From positions 1-5,890 of the forward strand of contig CAMEAW010000174.1 of the NCBI GenBank assembly GCA_945911685.1: DNA of 5,890 nt. The letters run 5' to 3'. Numbering within the stretch: the stretch's first letter is position 1; the number at the start of each line of letters is the position of its first letter. The notes below the pieces were generated by a model. The model did not search any database, was not told the origin of the DNA, and saw only the letters and a list, made by a program, of their open reading frames with translations. The translations under genes were made by a program, and so were the position numbers. Shown here in pieces: positions 1 to 5,890 of this stretch. This DNA comes from Bordetella parapertussis (GTDB lineage Bacteria; Pseudomonadota; Gammaproteobacteria; Burkholderiales; Burkholderiaceae_B).

Positions 1-428
1 TTTTCAGTGATCTTGCCGTGCAAATCAAACGCCACGGCAATGGGGGCTTTGGGCAATACTGCCCGCAAACGCTCAAGCAGATCGCCTTCACCATCATCAG
101 AGTTTTCGGCCACCATGGCGCCGTGCAGATCGAGTGCGATGGCATCGCAGCCGGCCGCGGCCGCCACAATCACATCAGACAGATGGGTGTAAGCCTGTGC
201 CGCCACGCGACCGCTTGGGTTAGCGGTAGCACTGCACGCCACAACGACCTCATGACCCGCTTGCTCAAGCAGATCGATGTAGGCAGCGATACCCGTGCGC
301 GTGCCTTTAGAGGCGGCGTAGGCTTCGTCGCCATAAGTTGGGCCGTGATCGCCAAATGACGAGAGCGGCGTTGGAACCGGTGAGAATGTATTGGTTTCGT
401 GATTGAGTCGTGCCACCAGGATTTTCAT
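1..428 (-). CDS. M81 family metallopeptidase (MlrC-like), N-terminal part
   Basis: Partial gene; the start is inside the window and the 3' end lies beyond base 1, leaving 142 codons. The protein opens with MKILVARLNHETNTFSP; the HETNTFSP block near residues 10-17 is the hallmark start of the M81 / DUF1485 (MlrC, microcystinase C-like) family. DLHGAM follows at 100-105 and DLHGK at 135-139. E11, H102, D135 and H137 have nearly the spacing I recall for the proposed zinc ligands of MlrC, so the metal site is probably intact. Family members are usually near 500 aa, so roughly 30% is seen. They are annotated as zinc hydrolases, but most bacterial members have no known substrate, and microcystin breakdown should not be assumed. 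The ATG overlaps the upstream hydrolase stop in ATGA, so co-translation is likely. No signal peptide is seen, so it is probably cytoplasmic. The family call is firm; the substrate is unknown. Confidence 0.9.
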   Translation of the reverse strand, partial: MKILVARLNHETNTFSPVPTPLSSFGDHGPTYGDEAYAASKGTRTGIAAYIDLLEQAGHEVVVACSATANPSGRVAAQAYTHLSDVIVAAAAGCDAIALDLHGAMVAENSDDGEGDLLERLRAVLPKAPIAVAFDLHGKITE

Positions 429-1684
429 TGCTGGCTCGCGCACGCAAGCATGGCATGCAACAACACGTTACAGCCTGCTTCTAGATGTTCAGCTTTGGCG
501 TCTTCAATTTCGTTGTGACTGATGCCATCTTTGCAAGGCACAAAAATCATCGCTGTGGGCGCGACGCGCGCCATATACACCGCATCGTGACCGGCGCCGC
601 TCACCACATCCATCTCTGAGAGCCCGATGGTTTGCGCACCCGAGCGCACAGCTTGCACCAGTTCTGGCGCGAAGGCCGCCGGTGGAAAATACACGACTTG
701 GGTCACGGCGATACTCACCTTGCCCTGTTTTGCAATCACTTGCGCCTGCGCGTTGAGCTTGTCAACCATCGCAGTCAAGGTCGCGTCGGAGTCTGCCCTA
801 AGATCGACCGACATTTTGACCGAGCCCGGGATGACGTTGCGTGAATTTGGATACACGTCAAGCATCCCGACTGTGCCGCGTGCGTTTGGGGCGTGGTCAA
901 GTGCGAGTTCGTTAATCAGTTGCACCATGTGCGAGGCGGCCAGCAAAGCGTCGTGACGCAAAGGCATGGGCGTGGGGCCAGCGTGAGCTTCAGAACCCGT
1001 AATCACCACATCAAACCAGCGTTGGCCAAGCGCGCCAGTGACAACACCGATGGTGATGTCGTGGGCTTCGAGTACGGGGCCTTGCTCAATGTGTGCCTCA
1101 AAGTAGGCGCCAATCCCCTTTGGGTTGACGGGGTCTTGACCGGCATAACCAATTGAACTGAGCGCTTGGCCCACTGTGATGCCATCGCGATCTTGTTGGG
1201 CCAGAATAAACTCGGTCTCAAATTCGCCAATAAAGGTGCCTGAACCCATCATGACCGGCACAAAGCGCGAGCCCTCTTCGTTGGTCCAGACCACAACCTC
1301 AAGCGGCGCTGCGGTGGTGACCCCAGCGTCGTTCAGGGTTTTGAACACCTCAAGGCCTGCTAACACCCCGTAATTACCATCAAATTTGCCACCGGTGGGC
1401 TGAGTGTCGATATGACTTCCTGTCATCACAGAAGGCAAACTGTTGTCGAGCCCGGCGCGCCGGGCAAAGATATTGCCGACACGGTCGATGCGAATCGAAC
1501 AGCCTGCGGCTTTGGCTTGCGCTACAAAAAAATCGCGTCCTTGACGGTCAAGCTCTGTGAGCGCCAAGCGGCATACTCCGCCTTTTTTAGTAGCGCCGAT
1601 TTGCGCGAGCTCCATCAAACTGTTCCAGAGGCGGGGCCCATCAATGCGCAGCGCAGCGTGTGGCGATAAAGAAACAGTAGACAT
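425..1684 (-). CDS. M20-type Zn-dependent amidohydrolase (hydantoinase/carbamoylase family)
   Basis: A complete 419-aa protein of the usual length for N-carbamoyl-L-amino acid hydrolase, beta-ureidopropionase and allantoate amidohydrolase. These cytosolic dimeric enzymes split a carbamoyl or ureido C-N bond using two metal ions. Likely metal ligands are H91 (GSHIDT), D102 (GKFDG), E137 (TNEEGSRF, with E136 as catalytic base), H198 (EAHIEQG) and H390 (GISHNE). H234 (SEAHAGPTPM), N283 (RNVIPG) and R296 (DLRAD) match the substrate-binding His, Asn and carboxylate-binding Arg of yeast beta-alanine synthase in order and spacing. This points to a carbamoyl- or ureido-acid substrate rather than a peptide. 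The inserted dimerisation domain spans about 213-330. The start is supported by ACGGAG at 1697-1692, seven bases upstream of the ATG. The gene leads a leftward operon with the M81 gene. No key residue is missing. The motifs do not separate carbamoyl-amino acid, ureidopropionate and allantoate specificity, so no gene symbol is given. Confidence 0.93.
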   Translation of the reverse strand: MSTVSLSPHAALRIDGPRLWNSLMELAQIGATKKGGVCRLALTELDRQGRDFFVAQAKAAGCSIRIDRVGNIFARRAGLDNSLPSVMTGSHIDTQPTGGKFDGNYGVLAGLEVFKTLNDAGVTTAAPLEVVVWTNEEGSRFVPVMMGSGTFIGEFETEFILAQQDRDGITVGQALSSIGYAGQDPVNPKGIGAYFEAHIEQGPVLEAHDITIGVVTGALGQRWFDVVITGSEAHAGPTPMPLRHDALLAASHMVQLINELALDHAPNARGTVGMLDVYPNSRNVIPGSVKMSVDLRADSDATLTAMVDKLNAQAQVIAKQGKVSIAVTQVVYFPPAAFAPELVQAVRSGAQTIGLSEMDVVSGAGHDAVYMARVAPTAMIFVPCKDGISHNEIEDAKAEHLEAGCNVLLHAMLACASQQ

Positions 1685-1776
1685 CTAAAAACTCCGTAAA
1701 TAATGTGGGTGAATCAGTTAACCTATTAACTATACGTAATAGTGCCTGAATTTAATCCAATAAGGTTCAACCAAAC
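1685..1776. promoter_or_regulatory. divergent intergenic control region between the hydrolase operon and pyk
   Basis: A 92-bp gap separates the two divergent starts and is clearly more AT-rich than the flanking genes. It must hold a promoter for the leftward operon and very probably one for pyk. On the minus strand, TATAGT (1734-1729) matches the sigma70 -10 consensus at five of six bases, but no good -35 sits 16-18 bp upstream; TTGGAT (1760-1755) is 20 bp away. On the plus strand, GTGAAT (1709-1714) with TATACG (1731-1736) is a weak candidate pair. Ribosome binding sites are ACGGAG (1697-1692, minus) and a modest AAGG (1762-1765, plus, 11 bases before the ATG). The role as a control region follows from gene geometry; exact promoter positions are guesses. 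Confidence 0.55.
1716..1743. promoter_or_regulatory. overlapping inverted repeats, possible operator
   Basis: Two small inverted repeats overlap here. The first is AGTTAA-CCTA-TTAACT (1716-1731), with perfect 6-bp arms and a 4-bp spacer. The second is ACTAT-ACGTA-ATAGT (1729-1743), with perfect 5-bp arms and a 5-bp spacer. They share ACT and cover the best minus-strand -10 (1734-1729), where a dimeric regulator could block or activate both directions. Short-arm symmetry of this size is compatible with GntR-type or similar dimers. No regulator gene lies in the window, and AT-rich DNA gives such repeats by chance, so this is tentative. Confidence 0.3.
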
Positions 1777-3228
1777 ATGAAACTCGATGCGATCTCGCAC
1801 CGCAACCGTAATACCAAAATTGTAGCGACTCTGGGCCCTGCCAGCAGCGAGCCTGACATGATTCGTCGGTTGTTTGATGCGGGTGTCGATGTCTTTCGTC
1901 TGAACTTTAGCCATGGCACGCATGCTGATCATAAATTACGCTATGACGCGATTCGCCAGATCGAGGCTGATGTGGGCCGACCAGTGGGTATCTTGCTAGA
2001 TCTGCAAGGGCCAAAACTGAGGGTCGGCAAGATTGTTGGGGGCAAGCAATCGCTTGAGGCCGGTCAAAAACTGCGATTTGATCTGGATCCCACCCCGGGC
2101 GAGAACGGTCGGGTACCACTTTTGCATCCCGAGATTTTTGCGGCCATTAAGCCCGGTGATGATTTATTGATTGACGATGGCAAAGTGCGGGTGCGTGTGG
2201 TCAGCTGCGACACCACCCATGCCAATGTTGAGGTCATCAACGCCGGCATGATTTCAGATCGCAAAGGGGTCAACGTACCGGGGGCAATTTTGCCTTTGTC
2301 GCCCATCACGACCAAAGACCGTGAAGACTTAGCCTTTGGGTTGAGTATGGGGGTCGATTGGGTAGCGCTGTCTTTTGTGCAGCGGCCAGAAGATATTGCC
2401 GAGCTCAGGGGCTTGATTCAGGATCGTGCCTGGATTATGGCCAAGCTTGAGAAGCCCTCTGCGATTGAGTCTCTTGAGGCCATTGTGGCGGCTTGTGACG
2501 GCGTGATGGTGGCGCGCGGTGACTTGGGGGTTGAGTTGCCGCCAGAAGAAGTCCCCGTCCTACAAAAACGCATTGTGCGCGTCTGTCGTGAGGCGGGTAA
2601 GCCGGTGATCGTTGCGACGCAAATGCTTGAATCTATGATTTCTTCGCCAGTCCCGACCCGCGCCGAAGTGAGCGACGTGGCCACTGCCGTGTACGACGGC
2701 GTCGATGCGGTCATGCTCTCGGCCGAATCGGCCTCGGGGTCGTATCCGATTGAAGCGGTCAACATGATGGATCGCATTCTGCAAAGCACCGAGCGCGACC
2801 CGATTCAGCGCCTGACCATGGATGCAACGTTTAGACGCCGCCACCGTGACGCCCGCGATGCGATTTCAGCCGCGATTCGTACAGTGGCCGAAACCTTGCC
2901 GGTGGCGGCCACTGTGGCCTATACATCTTCAGGTTCGACAACGCTGCGTGTCGCGCACGAGCGCCCACGTGCGCCCATCCTGAGTATGACGCCTAACGCT
3001 GCGGCCGCGCGACGGTTGTCGCTGGTCTGGGGTGTGCATTCGATTCAAGCGGCCGTTGTGCAAAGCACAGAGGATATCGTGTTACGCGCGACCCAGGCGG
3101 CTGAAAAAAATGGGTTCGGCCGCCCCGGCGAAGCCCTGCTGATTATTGCGGGCACACCTTTTGGCGTGTCAGGGACTACGAACTTATTGCGTATTGCGTG
3201 GATTGGCGACGCACCGGCCGCTGTCTGA
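1777..3228 (+). CDS. pyk: pyruvate kinase (PykA-like, probably K+-independent)
   Basis: Pyruvate kinase transfers phosphate from phosphoenolpyruvate to ADP, giving pyruvate and ATP in the cytosol, normally as a homotetramer. The 483-aa length is close to E. coli PykA. The N-terminal strand KIVATLGPASS (14-24) leads to RLNFSHG (41-47), which supplies R41, N43 and S45, then LDLQGPKLR (74-82). The B domain is about 83-175. The second half of the barrel holds AKLEKP (222-227; K223 phosphoryl-transfer lysine, E225 metal ligand), VARGDLGVE (245-253; D249 metal ligand) and VATQMLESM (279-287; T281). The C-terminal domain runs from about 358 and has an effector-phosphate loop TSSGSTT (383-389). L76, Q77, K80 and V83 replace the Thr, Lys, Glu and Thr of K+-dependent enzymes, the pattern known for K+-independent ones. 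The SGETA motif reads SAESA (315-319). The ATG follows a weak AAGG. It is divergent from the hydrolase operon and 46 bp ahead of the monooxygenase gene; an odd setting for a housekeeping copy, so it may be a second paralogue. Confidence 0.97.
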   Translation: MKLDAISHRNRNTKIVATLGPASSEPDMIRRLFDAGVDVFRLNFSHGTHADHKLRYDAIRQIEADVGRPVGILLDLQGPKLRVGKIVGGKQSLEAGQKLRFDLDPTPGENGRVPLLHPEIFAAIKPGDDLLIDDGKVRVRVVSCDTTHANVEVINAGMISDRKGVNVPGAILPLSPITTKDREDLAFGLSMGVDWVALSFVQRPEDIAELRGLIQDRAWIMAKLEKPSAIESLEAIVAACDGVMVARGDLGVELPPEEVPVLQKRIVRVCREAGKPVIVATQMLESMISSPVPTRAEVSDVATAVYDGVDAVMLSAESASGSYPIEAVNMMDRILQSTERDPIQRLTMDATFRRRHRDARDAISAAIRTVAETLPVAATVAYTSSGSTTLRVAHERPRAPILSMTPNAAAARRLSLVWGVHSIQAAVVQSTEDIVLRATQAAEKNGFGRPGEALLIIAGTPFGVSGTTNLLRIAWIGDAPAAV

Positions 3229-3274
3229 TCCGGTACACTCAAAAACACATCAAAAATAAAGTAGGAGACAAATA

Positions 3275-4480
3275 ATGGCTCACGCAGGTGTGCGGTTTGG
3301 TATTTTTTTAGCCCCGTTTCATCAATTGGGTGATAACCCAACCTTGGCACTCGAGCGAAATCTTGAGCTGATCGAGTGGCTCGACCATTTGGGCTATGAC
3401 GAAGCCTGGATCGGCGAGCATCACTCGGCTGGCTGGGAAATTATCGCTTCACCCGAAATTTTTATCGCGGCTGCCGCGCAACGCACCAAGCGGATCATGC
3501 TTGGTTCGGGCGTCACAAGCTTGCCGTATCACCATCCTTTTTTAGTGGCGCAGCGTTTCGTTCAGCTCGACCACATGACACGCGGTCGCGCAATGCTGGG
3601 CTGCGGTCCGGGCGCCTTGGTGTCGGATGCCTACATGATGGGGATCGAAGCCGAAAAACAGCGCACCATGATGGATGAGTCTTTAGGGGCCATCATGCGG
3701 CTGCTCGAAGGCAAAGAGCCTGTCACCTTAAAGACGGATTGGTTTGAACTGAAAGAAGCACGCCTGCACCTTGCCCCATACACCAGGGGCTGTTTCCCCA
3801 TCGCCGTGGCGACCTCGACCACACCGTCGGGGGTACTGACTGCGGGTAAGTACGGCGTTGGAATGTTGTCACTGGGCGCCGGCTTACCGGGTGGCCCACA
3901 AAAGCTAGCCGAGCAATGGAAACTTGGCGAAGAACAGGCTGCTAAATTTGGCAAGACCATGCACCGCGAAGACTGGCGTCTCGTGGTCAATATCCACGTG
4001 GCCGAAGACGATGAAACCGCCATGCGCGAAGTACGCGCACGTGAACGCGTCGAAACGCTGAGCTACTTCAGTGAGACCCTCGGGCGTCCGCCGATGCGCA
4101 GTGAAGATCCTTTGGGCGACGGTTTGAAGGCGGGCACGACGATCGTAGGCTCTCCCGAAACCGTGGCCAATGGTATCGCCCGTTTGCTTGAGTTCACGGG
4201 CGGTGGCGCTGGCGCGGTGATGTTCAGGTCGCACGAGTGGGCCACGCGCGAGCAAATTATGCGCAGTTACGAGCTTTTTGCCCGTTGGGTGATGCCAAAG
4301 TTTCAGGGCAGCACGGATTCGTTATTTGCCTCACGCGAATGGGTGAGCGATAACCGCAGCGGTATTTTTGGCCCACACATGGGGGCGATGCGTAAAGCCT
4401 TTACGGATGCGGGGCAAGACGTGCCGGATCACATGCGCTTGAAGTTACATACGGGCCCAACCCCTTTGGTTGAAACATAA
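3275..4480 (+). CDS. LLM-class (luciferase-like) flavin-dependent monooxygenase, LimB-like
   Basis: A complete 401-aa member of the bacterial luciferase-like superfamily: TIM-barrel monooxygenases that use reduced flavin from a separate reductase and O2. The opening GIFLAPFH (9-16), LGYDEAWIGEHHSAGWE (39-55), GSGVTSLPYHHP (77-88), LDHMTRGRAMLGCGPG (98-113) and VGSPETVANGI (291-301) are the usual blocks in the usual order. The His pair H49-H50 aligns with the EHH motif of LuxA, where the first His is catalytic. The overall pattern, including a C-terminal extension of about 60 residues after the barrel, resembles proteins annotated as limonene 1,2-monooxygenase (LimB); that name is often carried over by similarity and the substrate here is unknown. 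No flavin reductase gene is in the window. AGGAG (3263-3267), seven bases before the ATG, fixes the start. The 46-bp gap from pyk has no hairpin plus T-run, so read-through from pyk is likely. No membrane segment or signal peptide is seen. Confidence 0.92.
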   Translation: MAHAGVRFGIFLAPFHQLGDNPTLALERNLELIEWLDHLGYDEAWIGEHHSAGWEIIASPEIFIAAAAQRTKRIMLGSGVTSLPYHHPFLVAQRFVQLDHMTRGRAMLGCGPGALVSDAYMMGIEAEKQRTMMDESLGAIMRLLEGKEPVTLKTDWFELKEARLHLAPYTRGCFPIAVATSTTPSGVLTAGKYGVGMLSLGAGLPGGPQKLAEQWKLGEEQAAKFGKTMHREDWRLVVNIHVAEDDETAMREVRARERVETLSYFSETLGRPPMRSEDPLGDGLKAGTTIVGSPETVANGIARLLEFTGGGAGAVMFRSHEWATREQIMRSYELFARWVMPKFQGSTDSLFASREWVSDNRSGIFGPHMGAMRKAFTDAGQDVPDHMRLKLHTGPTPLVET

Positions 4481-4513
4481 TTTACTTTTTCACTGAATTT
4501 TAGGATTAAAAAT

Positions 4514-5530
4514 ATGGATCTGAGCCGTTTTCCACGCCGTCGCTATTCGCAAGGCCCTTCGCCCATCGAGTTTTTGCCTAACTTTACTAAGGCCTTGGGT
4601 GGCCCACGTGTGTGGATTAAACGCGACGATATGCTGGGTTTGGCACCTGGCGGCAATAAAACACGCAAACTCGAGTTTTTGATGGGCGATGCGCTGGCAA
4701 AAGGTGCGGACACGCTCGTGACCTGCGGAGCGCCGCAATCAAATCATTGCCGGATCACGTTAGCTGCTGCGGTAAAAGAAGGCCTGAAGTGCCGTTTTGT
4801 GATTGAAGAGCGTGTGCCAGGCAGCTATAAATTTGATGCCACAGGTAATCAATTTATGTTCCGGCTACTAGGCGTTGAGGCGGTGACGGTTGTGCCTGGT
4901 GGCAGCAATATGGCCGAGGCGATGGAAAAAGTTGCACAAGAGGTGCGTGCCGGTGGTGGCAAGCCCTACATCATCCCCGGTGGTGGTTCAAACGCCATTG
5001 GTGGTTTAGGCTACGTTGCCTGCGCCCAAGAGCTGCAGCAGCAGCTGTTGCAGATGGGGCAGCCGATGGATCATTTTGTGGTGGGTTCGGGTAGTTCAGG
5101 CACACACGGCGGTTTGGTCGCTGGTTTTCTTGGCAACAATATCCAAATCCCGCTGGTCGGTATCGGTGTGAGCCGCGACCCGTCCGATCAAAACCCCTTA
5201 GTGCATAAAGAGGCGCAAGCGATTTTGGATTTGCTTGGTGTCAAGATCCAGGTCCCGGCCGAGGCCGTATTGAGTTTTGGTGACTGGTGGCGCCCCAAGT
5301 ACTCTGTGCCAAATCCCGCGATGGTCGAGGCCGTGCAAATGCTGGCCCGCACTGAGGCGATTTTGCTGGATCCGGTTTATACCGGCAAGATCATGGCTGG
5401 GTTGATTGGCTTAAGTCGCAAAGGCTATTTCAAGCCAACCGATAACGTCTTGTTTTTGCATACGGGTGGCGCGACTGTACTGCATGCCTATGAGTCTATT
5501 TTGCTCGGAGATCCTGCAGACGCAGCGTAA
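4514..5530 (+). CDS. PLP-dependent D-cysteine desulfhydrase / L-cysteate sulfo-lyase family protein
   Basis: A complete 338-aa fold-type II PLP enzyme of the ACC deaminase / DcyD / CuyA group. These release ammonia, plus sulfide or sulfite, from small amino acids to give pyruvate. K49 in GGNKTRKLEFL is the Schiff-base lysine. QSNH (75-78), PGGGSN (155-160) and the phosphate loop GSGSSGTHGG (191-200) follow; Y263 (KYSVPN) and Y289 (DPVYTGK) are the two active-site tyrosines, and HTGGA (316-320) closes the cofactor site. T290 and T317 sit where ACC deaminase has Glu and Leu, which favours a DcyD-type lyase. Several segments also resemble CuyA, so D-cysteine, L-cysteate or a related substrate are all possible. 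The residue after Y263 is Ser where the relatives I recall have Gly, and QSNH is followed by CRITL instead of the usual xRQT. AGGA (4502-4505) lies eight bases before the ATG. The gap to the monooxygenase gene is only 33 bp with no terminator, so it is probably co-transcribed. Confidence 0.9.
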   Translation: MDLSRFPRRRYSQGPSPIEFLPNFTKALGGPRVWIKRDDMLGLAPGGNKTRKLEFLMGDALAKGADTLVTCGAPQSNHCRITLAAAVKEGLKCRFVIEERVPGSYKFDATGNQFMFRLLGVEAVTVVPGGSNMAEAMEKVAQEVRAGGGKPYIIPGGGSNAIGGLGYVACAQELQQQLLQMGQPMDHFVVGSGSSGTHGGLVAGFLGNNIQIPLVGIGVSRDPSDQNPLVHKEAQAILDLLGVKIQVPAEAVLSFGDWWRPKYSVPNPAMVEAVQMLARTEAILLDPVYTGKIMAGLIGLSRKGYFKPTDNVLFLHTGGATVLHAYESILLGDPADAA

Positions 5531-5705
5531 GCTGAGGCCCCATGTCCAGTCTAAGTCGTGCTGATCAGTGGCCCCTAGTCGATGGCAATGAGTGGCCCTG
5601 TTCGGCACGCGTTCGGCCGGTGGGCTGAGCCTTTGCAGAGCAGTGATGCACGCCCAGACGCACAAATTGATGGCAAAAAATAAACATATCCGGAGATAAT
5701 AAAAT
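5531..5705. other. 175-bp intergenic gap, no clear element
   Basis: This is the longest non-coding stretch in the window, between the PLP enzyme and the dehydrogenase. I find no hairpin followed by a T-run and no convincing -35/-10 pair. TTGATG (5667-5672) could be a -35, but no matching -10 sits 16-18 bp downstream. AGTGGCCC occurs twice as a direct repeat (5567-5574 and 5591-5598). The last 35 bases are AT-rich and include the ribosome binding site GGAG (5692-5695) of the next gene. A 28-codon reading frame (5542-5628) begins here but has no independent support. The gap could hide a promoter for the next gene or be a transcribed spacer. Confidence 0.4.
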
Positions 5706-5890
5706 ATGAAACTCGGTTTAATCGGCCTTGGCAATATGGGCCATCATTTTGGTAACCGGTTTTTAGCAGCTGGACATGATCTTGTTGTGTATGACAATAA
5801 TCCTCAAGCCCTAGAGCGCTTAACGCAAAAAGGCGCGCGCGTGGCAGCAAGTGCCCAAGCGATGGCGGATGAGGTCGAGTTTGTCTTGCT
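5706..5890 (+). CDS. NAD(P)-dependent oxidoreductase, 3-hydroxyisobutyrate / 6-phosphogluconate dehydrogenase family, N-terminal part
   Basis: Partial gene; the start is present and the 3' end lies beyond the window, leaving 61 complete codons. The protein begins MKLGLIGLGNMGHHFGNRFL, a Rossmann beta-alpha-beta unit with the GxGxMG dinucleotide motif at residues 7-12. An acidic residue ends the second strand (VVYDNNP, D29), which hints at NAD preference. The pattern is that of beta-hydroxyacid dehydrogenases (3-hydroxyisobutyrate dehydrogenase, tartronate semialdehyde reductase GlxR, related imine reductases); the catalytic lysine and substrate motifs lie outside the window, so specificity cannot be decided. 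Family members are usually about 290-300 aa, so only a fifth is visible. GGAG (5692-5695) lies ten bases before the ATG and supports the start. It has the same direction as the pyk-monooxygenase-lyase genes but stands 175 bp from the last of them, so membership of that operon is uncertain. Confidence 0.88.
   Translation, partial: MKLGLIGLGNMGHHFGNRFLAAGHDLVVYDNNPQALERLTQKGARVAASAQAMADEVEFVL

Noticed and set aside
18..359. Plus-strand open frame of 113 codons at the left end
   Set aside because: It lies antisense within the M81 gene, whose minus-strand frame has strong family motifs; the plus-strand product has none.
425..1684. M20 dipeptidase or allantoate amidohydrolase (allC) as a specific call
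   Set aside because: The EAHIEQG, RNVIPG and GISHN motifs place it in the carbamoylase group and not among peptidases, but nothing seen separates allantoate from other ureido-acid substrates.
2418..2789. Minus-strand open frame of 123 codons inside pyruvate kinase
   Set aside because: It is antisense to the conserved catalytic part of pyk and has Ser/Thr/Arg-rich low-information content typical of a shadow frame.
3229..3274. Terminator after pyk
   Set aside because: The gap is AT-rich with no stem followed by a T-run; it mainly holds the AGGAG site of the next gene.
4514..5530. 1-aminocyclopropane-1-carboxylate (ACC) deaminase
   Set aside because: The family is related, but the residues expected as Glu and Leu in true ACC deaminases are T290 and T317, as in D-cysteine desulfhydrase.
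5567..5598. AGTGGCCC direct repeat as a mobile-element or attachment-site scar
   Set aside because: Two 8-bp copies 24 bp apart, with no flanking inverted ends, transposase or tRNA, are easily due to chance.
5542..5628. Small frame of 28 codons with GAGG upstream, possible leader peptide
   Set aside because: GAGG is only four bases from the ATG, the peptide resembles nothing I know, and no attenuator-like hairpins follow.

Overview
The window looks like ordinary chromosomal DNA from a proteobacterium, most likely a betaproteobacterium of the order Burkholderiales (Alcaligenaceae-like). The basis is a moderately GC-rich composition (mid-to-upper fifties by eye), dense gene packing, GC-leaning third codon positions, and protein families that Burkholderiales carry in catabolic clusters. 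This placement is inference; no 16S gene or other marker is present. I see no rRNA, tRNA, CRISPR array, insertion sequence, phage or defence gene.

The layout is two divergent blocks around a 92-bp AT-rich control region (1685-1776). Leftward: a 419-aa M20-type zinc amidohydrolase of the N-carbamoyl-amino acid / allantoate / ureidopropionate hydrolase group (1684-425). It is followed, with a 4-base ATGA overlap, by the N-terminal third or so of an M81 (MlrC-like) metallopeptidase that leaves the window at base 1. Rightward: a pyruvate kinase (1777-3228), a LimB-like luciferase-family flavin monooxygenase (3275-4480), a PLP-dependent D-cysteine desulfhydrase / L-cysteate sulfo-lyase family enzyme (4514-5530), a 175-bp gap, and the start of a 3-hydroxyisobutyrate / 6-phosphogluconate dehydrogenase-family protein (5706 to the end). 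The rightward gaps of 46 and 33 bp contain ribosome binding sites and no visible terminator, so the first three rightward genes probably form one transcript.

Taken together, the genes suggest catabolism of a small organic nitrogen (possibly sulfur) compound: amide or carbamoyl hydrolysis on the left; oxygenation, PLP-dependent elimination or deamination, dehydrogenation and entry at pyruvate on the right. The substrate cannot be read from the sequence. The pyruvate kinase has the residue set I recall for K+-independent (E. coli PykA-type) enzymes, and its position among catabolic genes suggests a secondary, pathway-linked copy. No clearly unprecedented system is visible. The best leads are the gene combination, the overlapping inverted repeats in the divergent promoter, and substituted active-site neighbours in the PLP enzyme.
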